Below, piece by piece: positions 1 to 9,213 of a DNA stretch of 64,000 nt (positions are counted from its first letter, which is position 1; every line of letters starts with the position of its first letter). Source of the stretch: Pseudosulfitobacter sp. DSM 107133 (GTDB taxonomy: Bacteria > Pseudomonadota > Alphaproteobacteria > Rhodobacterales > Rhodobacteraceae); assembly GCF_022788695.1 (NCBI RefSeq), contig NZ_CP085154.1, positions 3,286,001-3,350,000 on the forward strand. The letters run 5' to 3'. The position numbers and the translations under genes are program-made. Below the pieces are notes generated by a model. The model saw nothing but the letters and a program-made list of their open reading frames with translations, did no database searches and was not told the DNA's origin.

Positions 1-346
1 GCGCGGCGATCCAGGCGCCCAGCCGCGTGGCATCGTTGCGCATCAGCGTCGCATTGTCCTCGGCCCGCAGTTTTTTGAGGTTTTCGCCAATCAGCTTTTG
101 CCCCACGCGTCCGTTTTCCACCAATACCGCTTGCGCCGCGCCGCGCGACAGCGCCTCAAGCGCCAGTGCCCCCGTGCCTGCGAACAGGTCCAGCACCCGC
201 GCACCGTCGATCACGCCGCGACTGGTCAGCATCGAAAACAGGCTTTCGCGCACACGGTCCGAGGTGGGGCGCAGATGTGCGCCCGCATCCCCCTTGCCCA
301 GATGGGCCAGCGCCGTGCCGCGCCATGTGCCTGCGATGATCCTCAC
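1..346 (-). CDS. rsmD: 16S rRNA (guanine966-N2)-methyltransferase RsmD, C-terminus cut by the window edge
   Basis: The minus-strand frame opens with a GTG at 346 and runs off the left end, so about 115 N-terminal residues are present. It begins MRIIAGTWRG, contains RPTSDRVRESLF (the conserved RsmD N-terminal motif), then VLDLFAGTGALALEALSRGA, the SAM-binding motif I of class I methyltransferases. The enzyme methylates G966 of 16S rRNA during 30S assembly in the cytoplasm. The GTG start overlaps the TGA stop of the upstream flavoprotein gene (GTGA, 343-346), so translation is probably coupled. The catalytic NPPY motif would lie beyond the window and cannot be checked. Confidence 0.9.
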   Translation of the reverse strand, partial: MRIIAGTWRGTALAHLGKGDAGAHLRPTSDRVRESLFSMLTSRGVIDGARVLDLFAGTGALALEALSRGAAQAVLVENGRVGQKLIGENLKKLRAEDNATLMRNDATRLGAWIAA

Positions 347-1545
347 GCTTGCAGCAATGGCTTCAGATCGGCGTCAGGATCGGCCACGATGGCGGGGTCC
401 GCCGTCTTGCCCGCCTCGATCAGTCGCTTGCCGATCATATAGGCACGCGGATCATTGGCAGCGTCCACTGCAAGCAGTTGGTCCCCAAGGTAATACCAGA
501 AAGACACCGCAGCACCGCTGTCGCGGGTTACCACACGGTCATAGCCGACATTCAGCCCGGCGATTTGCAGTTTCACATCATATTGATCCGACCAGAACCA
601 GGGCTTGGCCACATAATCCTTGCCCGCGCCCATGATGTTTTCGGCCACCACCTCGGCCTGATCAATGGCGTTGGGCACGCTTTCCAGCCGGATACGGGTG
701 CCGCGATAGGGGAAGGACGCGCAATCGCCCGCCGCCCAGACATGCGGATCAGAGGTGCGCCCCAACGCGTCAACCTTGATACCGTTTTCCATCTCCAGCC
801 CCGCCGCTTCGGCCAGACCCGATGCAGGCGCAATGCCAACACCCACGATCACAAAATCCACGTCCAGCTCGGACCCATCGGTCAAAAGCGCTCCGCTGAC
901 GGCTCCCTCGCCCAGCAGGCGGTCCAGCCCGACACCTTCGCGGATGTCGACACCGTGGCCTGTGTGCAGAGCGCGGAAGTAGTCGCTGGTTTCCGGCGAT
1001 GCGACCCGTTGCAGGATACGATCGGCCATTTCGACCAACGTCACCTTCAGCCCCAGTTTGGACGCCACCGCTGCCGCCTCAAGCCCGATATAGCCGCCGC
1101 CCACGATCAATACCCGCGCACCATCGGCAAAACGCGGAGCCATGGTGTCAACGTCCAGCAGGTCGCGCACGGTGAACACCCCGTCAAGCGTGCCACCAAT
1201 CGCAGCAGGCAGACGGCGCGGATCTGATCCTGTCGTCAAAACCAGCTGGTCGTAATGCAGCACTTCGCCCGGTATCGTCACAGTCTGCGCAACAGGGTCA
1301 ATCGCCTCGACCTTTGTACCCATGCGCAGGTCGATGTTGTTCTCGGAATAGAAGCTTTCGGGACGCAGAAACATCCGCTCAAGCGTCATGTCACCCAGCA
1401 GATACCCTTTTGACAAGGGCGGGCGCTGATAGGGGGGAACCGCCTCTGCACCGATTAAAGTTACCTTGCCCTCAAACCCTTTGTTGCGCAGCTTTGCCAC
1501 ACAAGACGATCCGGCTTGACCGGCCCCGATAACAATAACGTGCAT
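343..1545 (-). CDS. FAD-dependent ferredoxin/rubredoxin reductase-like NAD(P)H oxidoreductase
   Basis: A 400-residue pyridine-nucleotide-disulfide oxidoreductase fold. The N-terminal FAD dinucleotide motif is VIVIGAGQAGSSCV, followed by YQRPPLSKGYL, which is typical of putidaredoxin/rhodocoxin reductases. The second nucleotide-binding site is VLIVGGGYIGLEAAA at about residue 145, and the FAD-binding VWAAGDCASFP motif lies near residue 270. The length fits the family (about 400). It should pass electrons from NADH to a small ferredoxin that serves a P450 or dioxygenase; no such partner lies nearby. The ATG at 1545 is preceded by GGAAGGAC. The stop overlaps the rsmD start by 4 bp. The family is clear, but the physiological partner is unknown. 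Confidence 0.85.
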   Translation of the reverse strand: MHVIVIGAGQAGSSCVAKLRNKGFEGKVTLIGAEAVPPYQRPPLSKGYLLGDMTLERMFLRPESFYSENNIDLRMGTKVEAIDPVAQTVTIPGEVLHYDQLVLTTGSDPRRLPAAIGGTLDGVFTVRDLLDVDTMAPRFADGARVLIVGGGYIGLEAAAVASKLGLKVTLVEMADRILQRVASPETSDYFRALHTGHGVDIREGVGLDRLLGEGAVSGALLTDGSELDVDFVIVGVGIAPASGLAEAAGLEMENGIKVDALGRTSDPHVWAAGDCASFPYRGTRIRLESVPNAIDQAEVVAENIMGAGKDYVAKPWFWSDQYDVKLQIAGLNVGYDRVVTRDSGAAVSFWYYLGDQLLAVDAANDPRAYMIGKRLIEAGKTADPAIVADPDADLKPLLQA

Positions 1546-1648
1546 ATTGTGTCCTTCCCTGACGTTCTGACCGATTTTTATGGCCCAAATCCCTGGCGGA
1601 CCCTATATCGGGAACGGACGTTAACACAATTCCCGAAAGGAGCCGATA

Positions 1649-2137
1649 ATGGCACTCTCTCAAGGTGACACCCTGCCCGACGCAACACTGGTGCAAATGG
1701 GCGCAGAAGGCCCCGCTCCGGTCAGCCTGGCTGACAAGACCAAGGGTCGCAAGGTCGTGATCTTTGCTGTTCCCGGCGCCTTCACCCCCACCTGTCATTC
1801 GGCCCATGTGCCCTCGTTCATCCGCACCAAGGATCAGTTCGACGCAAAAGGCGTGGACGAGATCATTTGCGTATCGGTCAACGACCCGTTCGTGATGAAC
1901 GCCTGGGGCGAAGCCACCGGCGCGACCGCCGCAGGCATCACCATGCTGTCGGACGCAAGCAGCGAATTCACCACCGCCATCGGCATGAACTTTGACGCCC
2001 CGCCCGTCGGCCTGATGGCACGGTCCAAACGCTATGCAATGCTGGTGGACGACGGCAAGGTGACCCTGTTCCAGGCCGAAGAAAACCCCGGCGTCTGTGA
2101 CGTGTCCGGCGGCGAAGGTTTGCTGGACAGCATGTAA
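1649..2137 (+). CDS. Peroxiredoxin of the Prx5 (glutaredoxin/thioredoxin-dependent) type
   Basis: A 162-residue AhpC/TSA-like protein of the Prx5 class, which reduces H2O2 and organic hydroperoxides in the cytoplasm. The peroxidatic cysteine is C49 within PGAFTPTCH, the diagnostic motif; a further cysteine lies near the C-terminus in GVCDVSGGEG. Length matches bacterial Prx5 proteins (about 160 aa). The ATG follows a strong AAAGGAG. The gene diverges from the flavoprotein gene at 1545, leaving about 100 bp for both promoters. A bidirectional terminator lies downstream at 2191-2217. Confidence 0.92.
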   Translation: MALSQGDTLPDATLVQMGAEGPAPVSLADKTKGRKVVIFAVPGAFTPTCHSAHVPSFIRTKDQFDAKGVDEIICVSVNDPFVMNAWGEATGATAAGITMLSDASSEFTTAIGMNFDAPPVGLMARSKRYAMLVDDGKVTLFQAEENPGVCDVSGGEGLLDSM

Positions 2138-2190
2138 AGGTCACCCATGGGTTACCCCTATGGGCTATCGAGACGTGCCTTGAACGCAAA

Positions 2191-2217
2191 AGGCCCCCGC
2201 GCAACGGGGGCCTTTTT
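2191..2217. terminator. Bidirectional Rho-independent terminator between the peroxiredoxin and mscS genes
   Basis: Stem GGCCCCC (2192-2198) pairs with GGGGGCC (2206-2212). It is followed by five T on the plus strand and flanked by a short A run on the left, so it can serve both converging genes. Confidence 0.85.
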
Positions 2218-2237
2218 CATGTCAGCATCGCCGCGCT

Positions 2238-3089
2238 TTATTCTGCCGCAGCCTGATAGATCGTGCGCGTGGGGAACGGAATATCGACACCCTTGGCATC
2301 CAGTGCTTCCTTGACCTTGCGGTTCATGTCGTTGGTGAAGGCAAAGTAATCCGACGCATTGCACCACACCCGCACCCGGAAATCGACCGAGCTGTCGCCC
2401 AGGTTGCCGACCTGAATGAACGGTTCCGGTTCCTTGTGCGCACGCGGATCGGCCATGATCGTTTCGCGGATCGTGTCCTCGGCGTCCTTCAGGTTCGCGC
2501 CATAGCCCACACCGAAATACCATTCGGCGCGGCGGGTGGGATAGACAGAGTAGTTCTCGATCACGTTGCCCCAGACTTCCTTGTTGGGAATGATCACCTG
2601 CGTGTTCGACATACTGGCCAGTTCGGTAAAGTTCAGCGTCACGTCCTTGACCGTGCCCATCTGCCCTGCCACATCGACAAAATCGCCGATCTTCAGCGGA
2701 CGGAACAGGATCAGCATAACGCCCGCCGCGACGTTGGACAGCGTGCCCTGCAAGGCCAGACCAATCGCCAGACCCGCAGCACCCACCGCCGCGACAATTG
2801 ACGTGGTCTGAATGCCGAATGTGTTCAGCACGATCAGCATCGTAAAGCCGATGATGACGTATTGGACAATCGAGCCCAGGAAATTGAACAGCGTGTTGTC
2901 CAGATGCGCATGTGCCGTGCCGATCTTGCGCACGCGGCTGCCCAGCCATGCGGCAATGATCCAGCCGACAATGATGATGACGACCGCCCCGACAACCGAT
3001 CCGGCAATCGACGCCAGCATGTTCAGTGTCAGGAAATCGGCAATGGTATGGCCGCCAAAAATCTCGGTATTCATTAAGTCTTGAAACAT
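2238..3089 (-). CDS. mscS: Small-conductance mechanosensitive channel, MscS family
   Basis: A 283-residue inner-membrane protein with about three N-terminal TM segments. It has the MscS pore helix region (GAAGLAIGLALQGTLSNVAAG, roughly residues 100-120, glycine/alanine rich) followed by the beta domain (PLKIGDFVDVAGQMGTV) and a cytoplasmic C-terminal domain. Length matches E. coli MscS (286 aa). It releases solutes on hypo-osmotic shock. The next gene downstream on the same strand is absent because of the terminator at 2191-2217; upstream, the pterin dehydratase gene ends 3 bp before this start. A second, longer MscS paralogue lies at 44184-45599. Confidence 0.92.
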   Translation of the reverse strand: MFQDLMNTEIFGGHTIADFLTLNMLASIAGSVVGAVVIIIVGWIIAAWLGSRVRKIGTAHAHLDNTLFNFLGSIVQYVIIGFTMLIVLNTFGIQTTSIVAAVGAAGLAIGLALQGTLSNVAAGVMLILFRPLKIGDFVDVAGQMGTVKDVTLNFTELASMSNTQVIIPNKEVWGNVIENYSVYPTRRAEWYFGVGYGANLKDAEDTIRETIMADPRAHKEPEPFIQVGNLGDSSVDFRVRVWCNASDYFAFTNDMNRKVKEALDAKGVDIPFPTRTIYQAAAE

Positions 3090-3092
3090 CTC

Positions 3093-3389
3093 TTATCCTG
3101 CCAGGCTGTCCATTTTGCGCGCCAGTTTGACGTCCAGCGAGCTGAGACCGTCAACATCATGGGTGATCAGCACCACAGCGACCCTATTATAGGTATTGCT
3201 CCATTCGGGGTGATGATCCCACTTTTCGGCCCAGAACGCGGCGCGTGTCATCCAGCCGAAAGCATCCGCAAAATCATGAAACTTGAACGTCTTGCAAATG
3301 GCATCGCGGCCTTCGACCATGTCCCAGCCGGTTTCCTTCAACGGCGCAAGCAGTGTCTTGCGTGTCTCGGTGCTTAATTTTTCAGTCAT
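3093..3389 (-). CDS. phhB: Pterin-4a-carbinolamine dehydratase
   Basis: A 98-residue protein of the PCD/DCoH family, which dehydrates 4a-hydroxytetrahydrobiopterin formed by aromatic amino acid hydroxylases. The signature [E/D][10 protein letters not shown] with its catalytic histidine pair and the downstream [11 protein letters not shown] stretch are both present. Length is normal. Its stop lies 3 bp from the mscS start, and its own start overlaps the end of the upstream acyltransferase gene by 4 bp, so the three form an operon. No phenylalanine hydroxylase gene lies in this window. Confidence 0.92.
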   Translation of the reverse strand: MTEKLSTETRKTLLAPLKETGWDMVEGRDAICKTFKFHDFADAFGWMTRAAFWAEKWDHHPEWSNTYNRVAVVLITHDVDGLSSLDVKLARKMDSLAG

Positions 3390-4573
3390 TCCTGTTCCTC
3401 GATTTGTATTTTCCTGAACGGTCCGTATTCCGTCAGCACTTCGATTTCCTCGGCCACGGCTGCACCTTCGGCCCTAAGGTAGGTCGCAATCGCGTCAGAG
3501 AAACCCGCATCCCCCACCCAGTGCAAAGAATGGGTCTGGGTCGGAAGGTAGCCGCGCGCCAGCTTGTGTTCGCCCTGCGCACCCGCCTCGACCGTGTCCA
3601 GCCCAAGAGAGATGGCGATGTCGATAGCCTGATAATAGCACAGTTCGAAATGCAGGCAGGGGTGATGCTCGGTACAGCCCCAATAGCGCCCGTAAAGCGC
3701 GTGTGCGCCAACGAAATTCAGCGCGCCAGCCACATAGTGCCCACCGCGCCGCGCCAGCACCAGATAGATGTCGTCGCGCAAATGCGCCTGCGCCTGATTG
3801 AAAAAGTCCCGCGTTAAATAGGGCGTGCCCCATTTGCGCGCGCCGGTGTCCTGATAGAACTCCCAGAACGCATCCCAATGGTGCGGCTGGATCGCCTCCC
3901 CCGTCAGCACTTCGATCTCGCCGCCAAAACCCTGCGCCTGCGCACGTTCCTTGCGGATGTTCTTGCGCTTGCGGCTGGACAGGCTGGCAAGGAAGTCATC
4001 AAAGCTCGCATAGCCGTCGTTGTGCCAGTGAAACTGCTGTGTGGTCCGCCGCAACAGCCCCATCTGAACGCCCAGCGCCGCCTCGTCTTCCGTGCAAAAC
4101 GTGGCGTGCAGGGTCGAAATACCGTTGTTTTCTGCCAGCTGCACGGCCCCCTGCACCAGAGCCGCAAAGCCGGCTTCGGCAAAGTCGGGATGCACCAGAA
4201 ACCGCCGCCCCGTGGCGGGGGTATGCGGGACAGCGATCTGCAATTTCGGATAATACCGCCCGCCCGCGCGCTCATAGGCATGGGCCCAGTTGTGGTCAAA
4301 GATATATTCGCCCTGACTGTGCGATTTGACATACATCGGGGCACAGCCGATCACCTGCCCCTGCATCGACGCGACCAGATACTGGGGCTGCCACCCTGTG
4401 CCCGTGCCCACCGAACCGCTGTCTTCCAACGCCCGCAAAAAGCGATAGGTCGTAAACGGATCGTTCGGACGCGCGCCCCCCCCAGACTCGGGACAGGCGC
4501 AGGCATCCCAGTCTGCCGCGTCAATCTGCGCAAGCGTGGGGACGACCCTGATTTCTACCTCTTGCCCGCTCAT
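3386..4573 (-). CDS. FemAB-like GNAT acyltransferase (COG3146 / peptidogalycan-biosynthesis type)
   Basis: A 395-residue protein with the features of the COG3146 family: [11 protein letters not shown] near the N-terminus, [41 protein letters not shown] in the middle (cited in part), and the C-terminal stretch [16 protein letters not shown]. These proteins carry a GNAT/FemAB fold and are predicted to aminoacylate or acylate an envelope substrate, but no function is firmly established. I start it at the ATG at 4573 ([11 protein letters not shown]), preceded by GGGGCAGAG. A TTG at 4651 in the same frame overlaps the upstream stop but gives an unnatural basic N-terminus. Confidence 0.8.
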   Translation of the reverse strand: MSGQEVEIRVVPTLAQIDAADWDACACPESGGGARPNDPFTTYRFLRALEDSGSVGTGTGWQPQYLVASMQGQVIGCAPMYVKSHSQGEYIFDHNWAHAYERAGGRYYPKLQIAVPHTPATGRRFLVHPDFAEAGFAALVQGAVQLAENNGISTLHATFCTEDEAALGVQMGLLRRTTQQFHWHNDGYASFDDFLASLSSRKRKNIRKERAQAQGFGGEIEVLTGEAIQPHHWDAFWEFYQDTGARKWGTPYLTRDFFNQAQAHLRDDIYLVLARRGGHYVAGALNFVGAHALYGRYWGCTEHHPCLHFELCYYQAIDIAISLGLDTVEAGAQGEHKLARGYLPTQTHSLHWVGDAGFSDAIATYLRAEGAAVAEEIEVLTEYGPFRKIQIEEQE

Positions 4574-4647
4574 CTCTGCCCCGCTTGTTGTTATAGCTGC
4601 CCTGCGACGGCGGCCACCCACACTATGTGTGGCGGCGCTGCGTCGGA

Positions 4648-5415
4648 TCAACCTTTGAGAGGGGCCAGATATTGCTCAAAGGTGATGTTCTGCGCCACCA
4701 GGCGCGCTTCGGCTTCGGCCTCGGGTGAGCAGACCGTCCAGCACAAGACCGCCGCCCCCGCCGCCTTCAACGCCGCGACACGTGCGCGGCCCAGATCTTC
4801 GGCCTCGTGGCTGATAAAACAGGCACCGACACGGTCATAATCCGGGATTTCACGCAACCGGTCACAGACTTCGGCGCTCAGCGGCCAGTCTTCGGCACGA
4901 TAGGCACTTGTTGTCAGCCCGCGCGGCACGTCGGGCAACACCTCGGCCAGTCGCGCCACGGCATGGGGGTTGAACGACATCACGGCCAACGGCCCCGCGT
5001 AGTCGCGCAGGGACCGCGCCGCCACGTCCTGGAGCAGCCCCACATGGGGACCCATCGCGCCGTCCTGATCCTTGAACTCGACCAACAGCGGCACGCGACC
5101 CGCGACAATCTCCAGAACCTCGGCCAGCTGGGGAATCCCCTCGTTCGATCCACGCAGCACCGTGCGTCCCAACGTCGCCGAATCGCACATGCGCACCGCT
5201 CCGCTGCCTTCGGCCAACCGGTCCAGCGCGTAATCATGGAACACCATCGCATGGCCATCGGCGCTCAGTTGCAGGTCGATCTCGATTCCATAACCGTGTG
5301 CAATCGCCGCGCGGATTGCCGCGCGGCTGTTCTCGGGCCGCCCGTCAGCCACATCGTGCAAGGCCCGATGCGCCAGTGGCACATCGAGAAAGTCCTGCGG
5401 CAACCGCATGATCAT
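4648..5415 (-). CDS. Glycerophosphodiester phosphodiesterase family protein
   Basis: A 255-residue GDPD-domain protein. The expected metal and catalytic residues are visible: LAHRALHD near residue 15, ENSRAAI, then YGIEIDLQLSADGHAMVFHD with E-x-D and the catalytic HD pair. EFKDQDG is the second metal site. The family hydrolyses glycerophosphodiesters such as deacylated phospholipids to glycerol-3-phosphate and an alcohol. The length suits a cytoplasmic UgpQ-like enzyme and no signal peptide is seen. The ATG at 5415 overlaps the stop of ridA (ATGA); a second in-frame ATG is at 5409. Confidence 0.88.
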   Translation of the reverse strand: MIMRLPQDFLDVPLAHRALHDVADGRPENSRAAIRAAIAHGYGIEIDLQLSADGHAMVFHDYALDRLAEGSGAVRMCDSATLGRTVLRGSNEGIPQLAEVLEIVAGRVPLLVEFKDQDGAMGPHVGLLQDVAARSLRDYAGPLAVMSFNPHAVARLAEVLPDVPRGLTTSAYRAEDWPLSAEVCDRLREIPDYDRVGACFISHEAEDLGRARVAALKAAGAAVLCWTVCSPEAEAEARLVAQNITFEQYLAPLKG

Positions 5416-5870
5416 TTGACCTGGAAGATGCCTTCGATCTCGACAGCCACACCCAAAGGCAGGGACGCCGCCGAAACGGCCGAGCGCGAATGCCGCCCCG
5501 CATCACCCAGCGCCTCGACCAAAAAGTCCGACGCACCGTTCACCACTTTGGGCTGGTCGGTGAAATCTGCCGTTGAATTCACAAATGCGGTCAGCTTGAC
5601 CACACGCACCAGACGGTCGATGTCGCCACCACAGGCCGCCTTGACCTGCGCCAGCAGGCTGATCGCACAAGTCCGAGCCGCAGCCGCGCCCGCAGCCACA
5701 TCCATATCTGCGCCCAGTTTCCCGGTGATGAACCCGTCAGGACCGTTAGAGATCTGGCCCGAGACGTAGACCATATCGCCCACTTGAACAAAGGGCACAT
5801 AGTTCGCCGCAGGTGCCGGCGCATTCGGCAGTTCCACACCCAGGTCTGCCAGTTTCTTTGCAAAGCTCAT
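5412..5870 (-). CDS. RidA-family enamine/imine deaminase-like protein
   Basis: A 152-residue YjgF/YER057c/UK114 protein. It begins MSFAKKLADLGVELP and contains NYVPFVQVGDMVYVSGQI, the family start motif, and RLVRVVKLTAFVNSTADF near the middle. The length and GKLGADMDV segment point to the longer RidA subgroup common in roseobacters rather than the 128-aa archetype. Proteins of this family hydrolyse reactive enamines from PLP enzymes; the long subgroup is less well studied. The start at 5870 is supported by GGAGATTGCG just upstream. Translationally coupled to the GDPD gene. Confidence 0.88.
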   Translation of the reverse strand: MSFAKKLADLGVELPNAPAPAANYVPFVQVGDMVYVSGQISNGPDGFITGKLGADMDVAAGAAAARTCAISLLAQVKAACGGDIDRLVRVVKLTAFVNSTADFTDQPKVVNGASDFLVEALGDAGRHSRSAVSAASLPLGVAVEIEGIFQVK

Positions 5871-5936
5871 CGCAATCTCCAATATTGAATTTCGCCGCGA
5901 CGCTATTCCTTCGCCCGCAAAAGCAAAAGCCCAAAG

Positions 5937-6000
5937 CTTCATCTTGCCCAATAAACTCCGGGGGACGGCGCGCAGCGTCGGGGGGCTGGCCCCCTGCACC
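5937..6000 (-). repeat. Post-stop GC-rich intergenic repeat, copy A
   Basis: Directly behind the hlyD stop. Read on the minus strand it starts with an inverted repeat (AGGGGGCCAGCCCCC), continues through GC-rich sequence, then GGAGTTTATTGGGCAAGATG. The last part matches copy B (27192-27214) over 23 bp with one mismatch. The GGGGGCTGGCCCCCT block is identical to copy C (39223-39237). Confidence 0.75.
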
Positions 6001-6002
6001 GA

Positions 6003-7313
6003 TCAGGATTCGCGGAACGCCCGTTTGAAGTAATCTGCAAAAGGCTTGATCAGATAGGCCATCGGCGTGCGGTCCAGGGTCCGGATATAGGCCTCTACAG
6101 GCATGCCGGGGATCAGGACGTCGCCTTCGTTCAACTTGCTCAGCTCACCAGGTCTCAGCGTGATCTCAGCACGGTAGTAAGTACGTCCGATCGCTTCATC
6201 CTCGAACGCATCGGCAGAAATCAGGTCCACCTGCCCGATCAGCTCGGGTGTGCTGCGGTGGTCAAGCGCGCTCATCCGAAGGTTCACCTGCTGACCGACA
6301 TGAACTTCGTCAATGTGGATCGGGTCCACCTGTGCGACGATCACCAGCGGCCTGTCTTGCGGGATCAGGAACAGCACCGGATCGGCGCCACGAATGACCG
6401 ACCGCGGTGTCTGCACCCGCATTCCATAGACGATGCCCGACACCGGTGCGCGGATTTGCAGTTTGTCGATATCCGACAAAAGCGACAGGCGCTGTTCCAC
6501 CAGTTCCAGCTCGCGATAGCGCAGATCACGCAGCCGTGTGATCGCCTCTTCGCGCCGGCCGACACCCAATTTCAGCACCTCAAGGTCAATCTCGGTGATC
6601 CGCCCTTCGGCCTGCGCCTTGCTGGCGGCCAGCTCCCCCAGTTGCCCGACAAGGCTGGCTTCCTGACGTTGCAGCGCCAGAACCCGAGTCGCCTGTGCCA
6701 GACCTTTTTCCAAAAGGGATTTTTGATTGGTCAGCTCTTCTTCGATAAAGCCCAACTGCAATCCCAGCGCCTTTTCCTGCGATTCGATGCCGTCGATCTG
6801 GTTCTGGATCTGCCCCTGCCGCTTCTGCAACTGATCGGTCTCGCTGGCGACGCTGTCGCGGCGCGCAAAGAACAGGTTGCGCTGGCCACTGATCAGCTCT
6901 TGCAGATCGGGGTTGTTCGTCCCGGCTTCGATCAACTGCGCCTCGAACACAACCTCATCGGTCTGGTCGCGTTCGGCTTCCAGCCGGCCACGCCGGGCCA
7001 TCAGCTCGTACAGCTGGCCTTCGATGATCGACAGCTGCGACTTCAATTGCCGGTCATCCAGCGCCAGCAGCAGATCGCCCGCCTTGACGGTATCCCCTTC
7101 TTTCACGGCAATTTCCGACACAACCCCGCCTGTCGGATGCTGTACAACCTGACGGTTGCGGTCGACCTCGATGCGCCCCTGCGCGATGATCGCCCCCGCG
7201 ATGTTGGTCTGTGTGGCCCAGACAGCAAAACCGCCGAACAGGACGATCAGGCCAAACAGGCCGAACAATACCGGCGCGCGGGCGCTCCAAGCTTTTGCGG
7301 GTACAGCGCTCAT
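6003..7313 (-). CDS. HlyD-family periplasmic adaptor of a type I secretion system
   Basis: A 436-residue membrane fusion protein. It has one N-terminal TM segment (VLFGLFGLIVLFGGFAVWA, about residues 15-33), a biotinyl-lipoyl-like half-motif (GRIEVDRNRQVVQHPTGGVVSEI), a long coiled-coil hairpin (about 100-250), and the second lipoyl/beta-barrel region with IRAPVSGIVYGM. It bridges the inner-membrane exporter to a TolC-like outer-membrane channel. Its ATG overlaps the stop of the ABC exporter gene (ATGA at 7310-7313). No TolC gene or RTX substrate lies within the window. Confidence 0.9.
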   Translation of the reverse strand: MSAVPAKAWSARAPVLFGLFGLIVLFGGFAVWATQTNIAGAIIAQGRIEVDRNRQVVQHPTGGVVSEIAVKEGDTVKAGDLLLALDDRQLKSQLSIIEGQLYELMARRGRLEAERDQTDEVVFEAQLIEAGTNNPDLQELISGQRNLFFARRDSVASETDQLQKRQGQIQNQIDGIESQEKALGLQLGFIEEELTNQKSLLEKGLAQATRVLALQRQEASLVGQLGELAASKAQAEGRITEIDLEVLKLGVGRREEAITRLRDLRYRELELVEQRLSLLSDIDKLQIRAPVSGIVYGMRVQTPRSVIRGADPVLFLIPQDRPLVIVAQVDPIHIDEVHVGQQVNLRMSALDHRSTPELIGQVDLISADAFEDEAIGRTYYRAEITLRPGELSKLNEGDVLIPGMPVEAYIRTLDRTPMAYLIKPFADYFKRAFRES

Positions 7314-9046
7314 GAGATCCCTCCTGCGCGCAGCGGAGCCTGCGTGATCTGTTGATGGTTCTGGACGCTCGCTCTCAACACTTCATCCCTTGGGCCAAAG
7401 GCCACGCGCGCGCCCTGATCCAGGATCAACAGCATTTCACATTCCGCAATGGCCGAAGGCCGGTGCGCCATGATCATGATCGACCGCCCGTCAGCCTTCA
7501 TCGCGCGGATCGCGCGGTTCAGTGCCTCGGTGCCATCGTTGTCGAGGTTCGAGTTCGGTTCGTCCAGCACCATGATCACCGGATCGGCATAAAGCGCGCG
7601 TGCCAGACCGATGCGCTGGATCTGCCCGCCCGACAGGCGTTGCTGCCCCGCGCTGATGCGCGTGTCATAGCCTTCGGGAAATTCAAGGATCATCTCGTGT
7701 GCATCCGCCTTTTTGGCGGCGGCCACAACGGCGGCATCGTCGGGTGTTTCTGCCAGACGGGCGATGTTTTCGGCAATCGTGCCGTCAAACAGCTGAACCC
7801 GTTGCGGCAGGTATCCGATGTGCTGGCCCAATGTGTCAGGGTCGTATTGATCAAGGGCTGCGCTGTCCAAGCGGATGGACCCGCCCGCAGGCCGCCAGAC
7901 GCCCGTCACACATCGCGCCAATGTCGATTTTCCCGCGCCCGAAGGCCCGATCACGCCCAGCGCCTCACCCGGCTTCAGTTCAAAGTTCAGTCCGCGCAGC
8001 GACGCCTGCTTTTGCCCCGGCGGCACCACTGTCAGTGACTTGGCCACCAGCCGCGCCTTGGGTTTGGGCAAGGCTGTACGGGGTTGTTCCGGCTGCACGG
8101 CCCCCAACAGTTCGGCCAGGTTGTCCCACCCTTTGGAAGCGCGTTGTGCCACCGGCCACTGGTTCAGCATCATTTCAATCGGCGCAAGTGCGCGGCCAAG
8201 CAGGATCGACCCTGCGATCATCGCACCCGCAGTCATTTCGTTCTGCAAAACCAGATAGGCGCCAAGGCCCAGCATCGCGCTTTGCAGGAACAGCCGCAGG
8301 GTTTTGGTCAGCGAGGTGAACGTGCCGCCGACATCTGTCGCGGCAATCTGCTCTTTCAACGCGAGCGTTCGCGATTTTGCCCAACGGGTAAAGGCCGCAT
8401 CCCGCATTCCCATCGCCTGCACCATTTCGGCTTCGATGCGGATCTGGTCGGACATCGTACCGGCCTGCTGGCCGGCGACGCCGGCACGCAACTGGGGTTC
8501 GCGCGACAGCCACTGGTTCAAAAACGCAATCAGGATCAGCAAGGCCCCGCCGCCAACTGCCAGCCAACCCAGCATCGGATGGAACATGAAGATCCCGGCG
8601 ATAAAAATGGGCGTCCACGGCAGGTCGAAAAAGGCGATCAGAACAGGCGAGGTGATAAACCGCTGCACCGCTTCCAGATCCGCCAACCCCGATTGCGTTT
8701 GCAGATCGGGCGCCACCGCAGATTTACGCACCACCGCGTCGAACACGCGCCGGTCCAGCCGCGCCTGAAAACGCGCGCCCACACGGGCCATGATCCGGCT
8801 GCGGGTATAATCGAGAATCCCCATGATGCCGTACAAAAACAGCACCAGCAGTGACAGGGCGATCAACGTCGCCTCTGACCGGCTGCCCAGCACCCGGTCA
8901 TAGACCGACAGCATATACAGCGGCCCCGTCAACATCAGCAGGTTTGCAAACAAACTGAACACACCAACCAGCCAGTACAGGCCGCGACTCTCTGCTCGGG
9001 CGCGCCGAAGCTCGGTCACTCCCATTTTTAGAACTCGGTTTTGCAT
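7310..9046 (-). CDS. Type I secretion system permease/ATPase (PrtD-like)
   Basis: A 578-residue ABC exporter. An N-terminal membrane domain starts GLYWLVGVFSLFANLLMLTGPLYM, with the family motif MLSVYDRVLGSRS. The ATPase domain carries Walker A GPSGAGKSTL, signature LSGGQIQR and Walker B VIMVLDEPNSNLD. PrtD-type exporters secrete proteases, lipases or S-layer/RTX proteins. I start it at the ATG at 9046 (MQNRVLKMGVTELRRA), preceded by AAGGTG; the longer frame to 9154 has no RBS. It forms a two-gene operon with the HlyD adaptor. Confidence 0.9.
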   Translation of the reverse strand: MQNRVLKMGVTELRRARAESRGLYWLVGVFSLFANLLMLTGPLYMLSVYDRVLGSRSEATLIALSLLVLFLYGIMGILDYTRSRIMARVGARFQARLDRRVFDAVVRKSAVAPDLQTQSGLADLEAVQRFITSPVLIAFFDLPWTPIFIAGIFMFHPMLGWLAVGGGALLILIAFLNQWLSREPQLRAGVAGQQAGTMSDQIRIEAEMVQAMGMRDAAFTRWAKSRTLALKEQIAATDVGGTFTSLTKTLRLFLQSAMLGLGAYLVLQNEMTAGAMIAGSILLGRALAPIEMMLNQWPVAQRASKGWDNLAELLGAVQPEQPRTALPKPKARLVAKSLTVVPPGQKQASLRGLNFELKPGEALGVIGPSGAGKSTLARCVTGVWRPAGGSIRLDSAALDQYDPDTLGQHIGYLPQRVQLFDGTIAENIARLAETPDDAAVVAAAKKADAHEMILEFPEGYDTRISAGQQRLSGGQIQRIGLARALYADPVIMVLDEPNSNLDNDGTEALNRAIRAMKADGRSIMIMAHRPSAIAECEMLLILDQGARVAFGPRDEVLRASVQNHQQITQAPLRAGGIS

Positions 9047-9213
9047 CGGCACCTTTTCGCCTGTGATATGGCGCTTGCTATGCCCTCTCGGGCGTAAAGA
9101 CTTTAAGATCCCTGTCGCTGAACTGCCACAGAGAAAGAATTCGAATGTTCTCATCTGGGCATTGCCAGCGAAAGTATTAGGTACGTTGTAAAGTTATCAA
9201 ACGGAGATTTCCA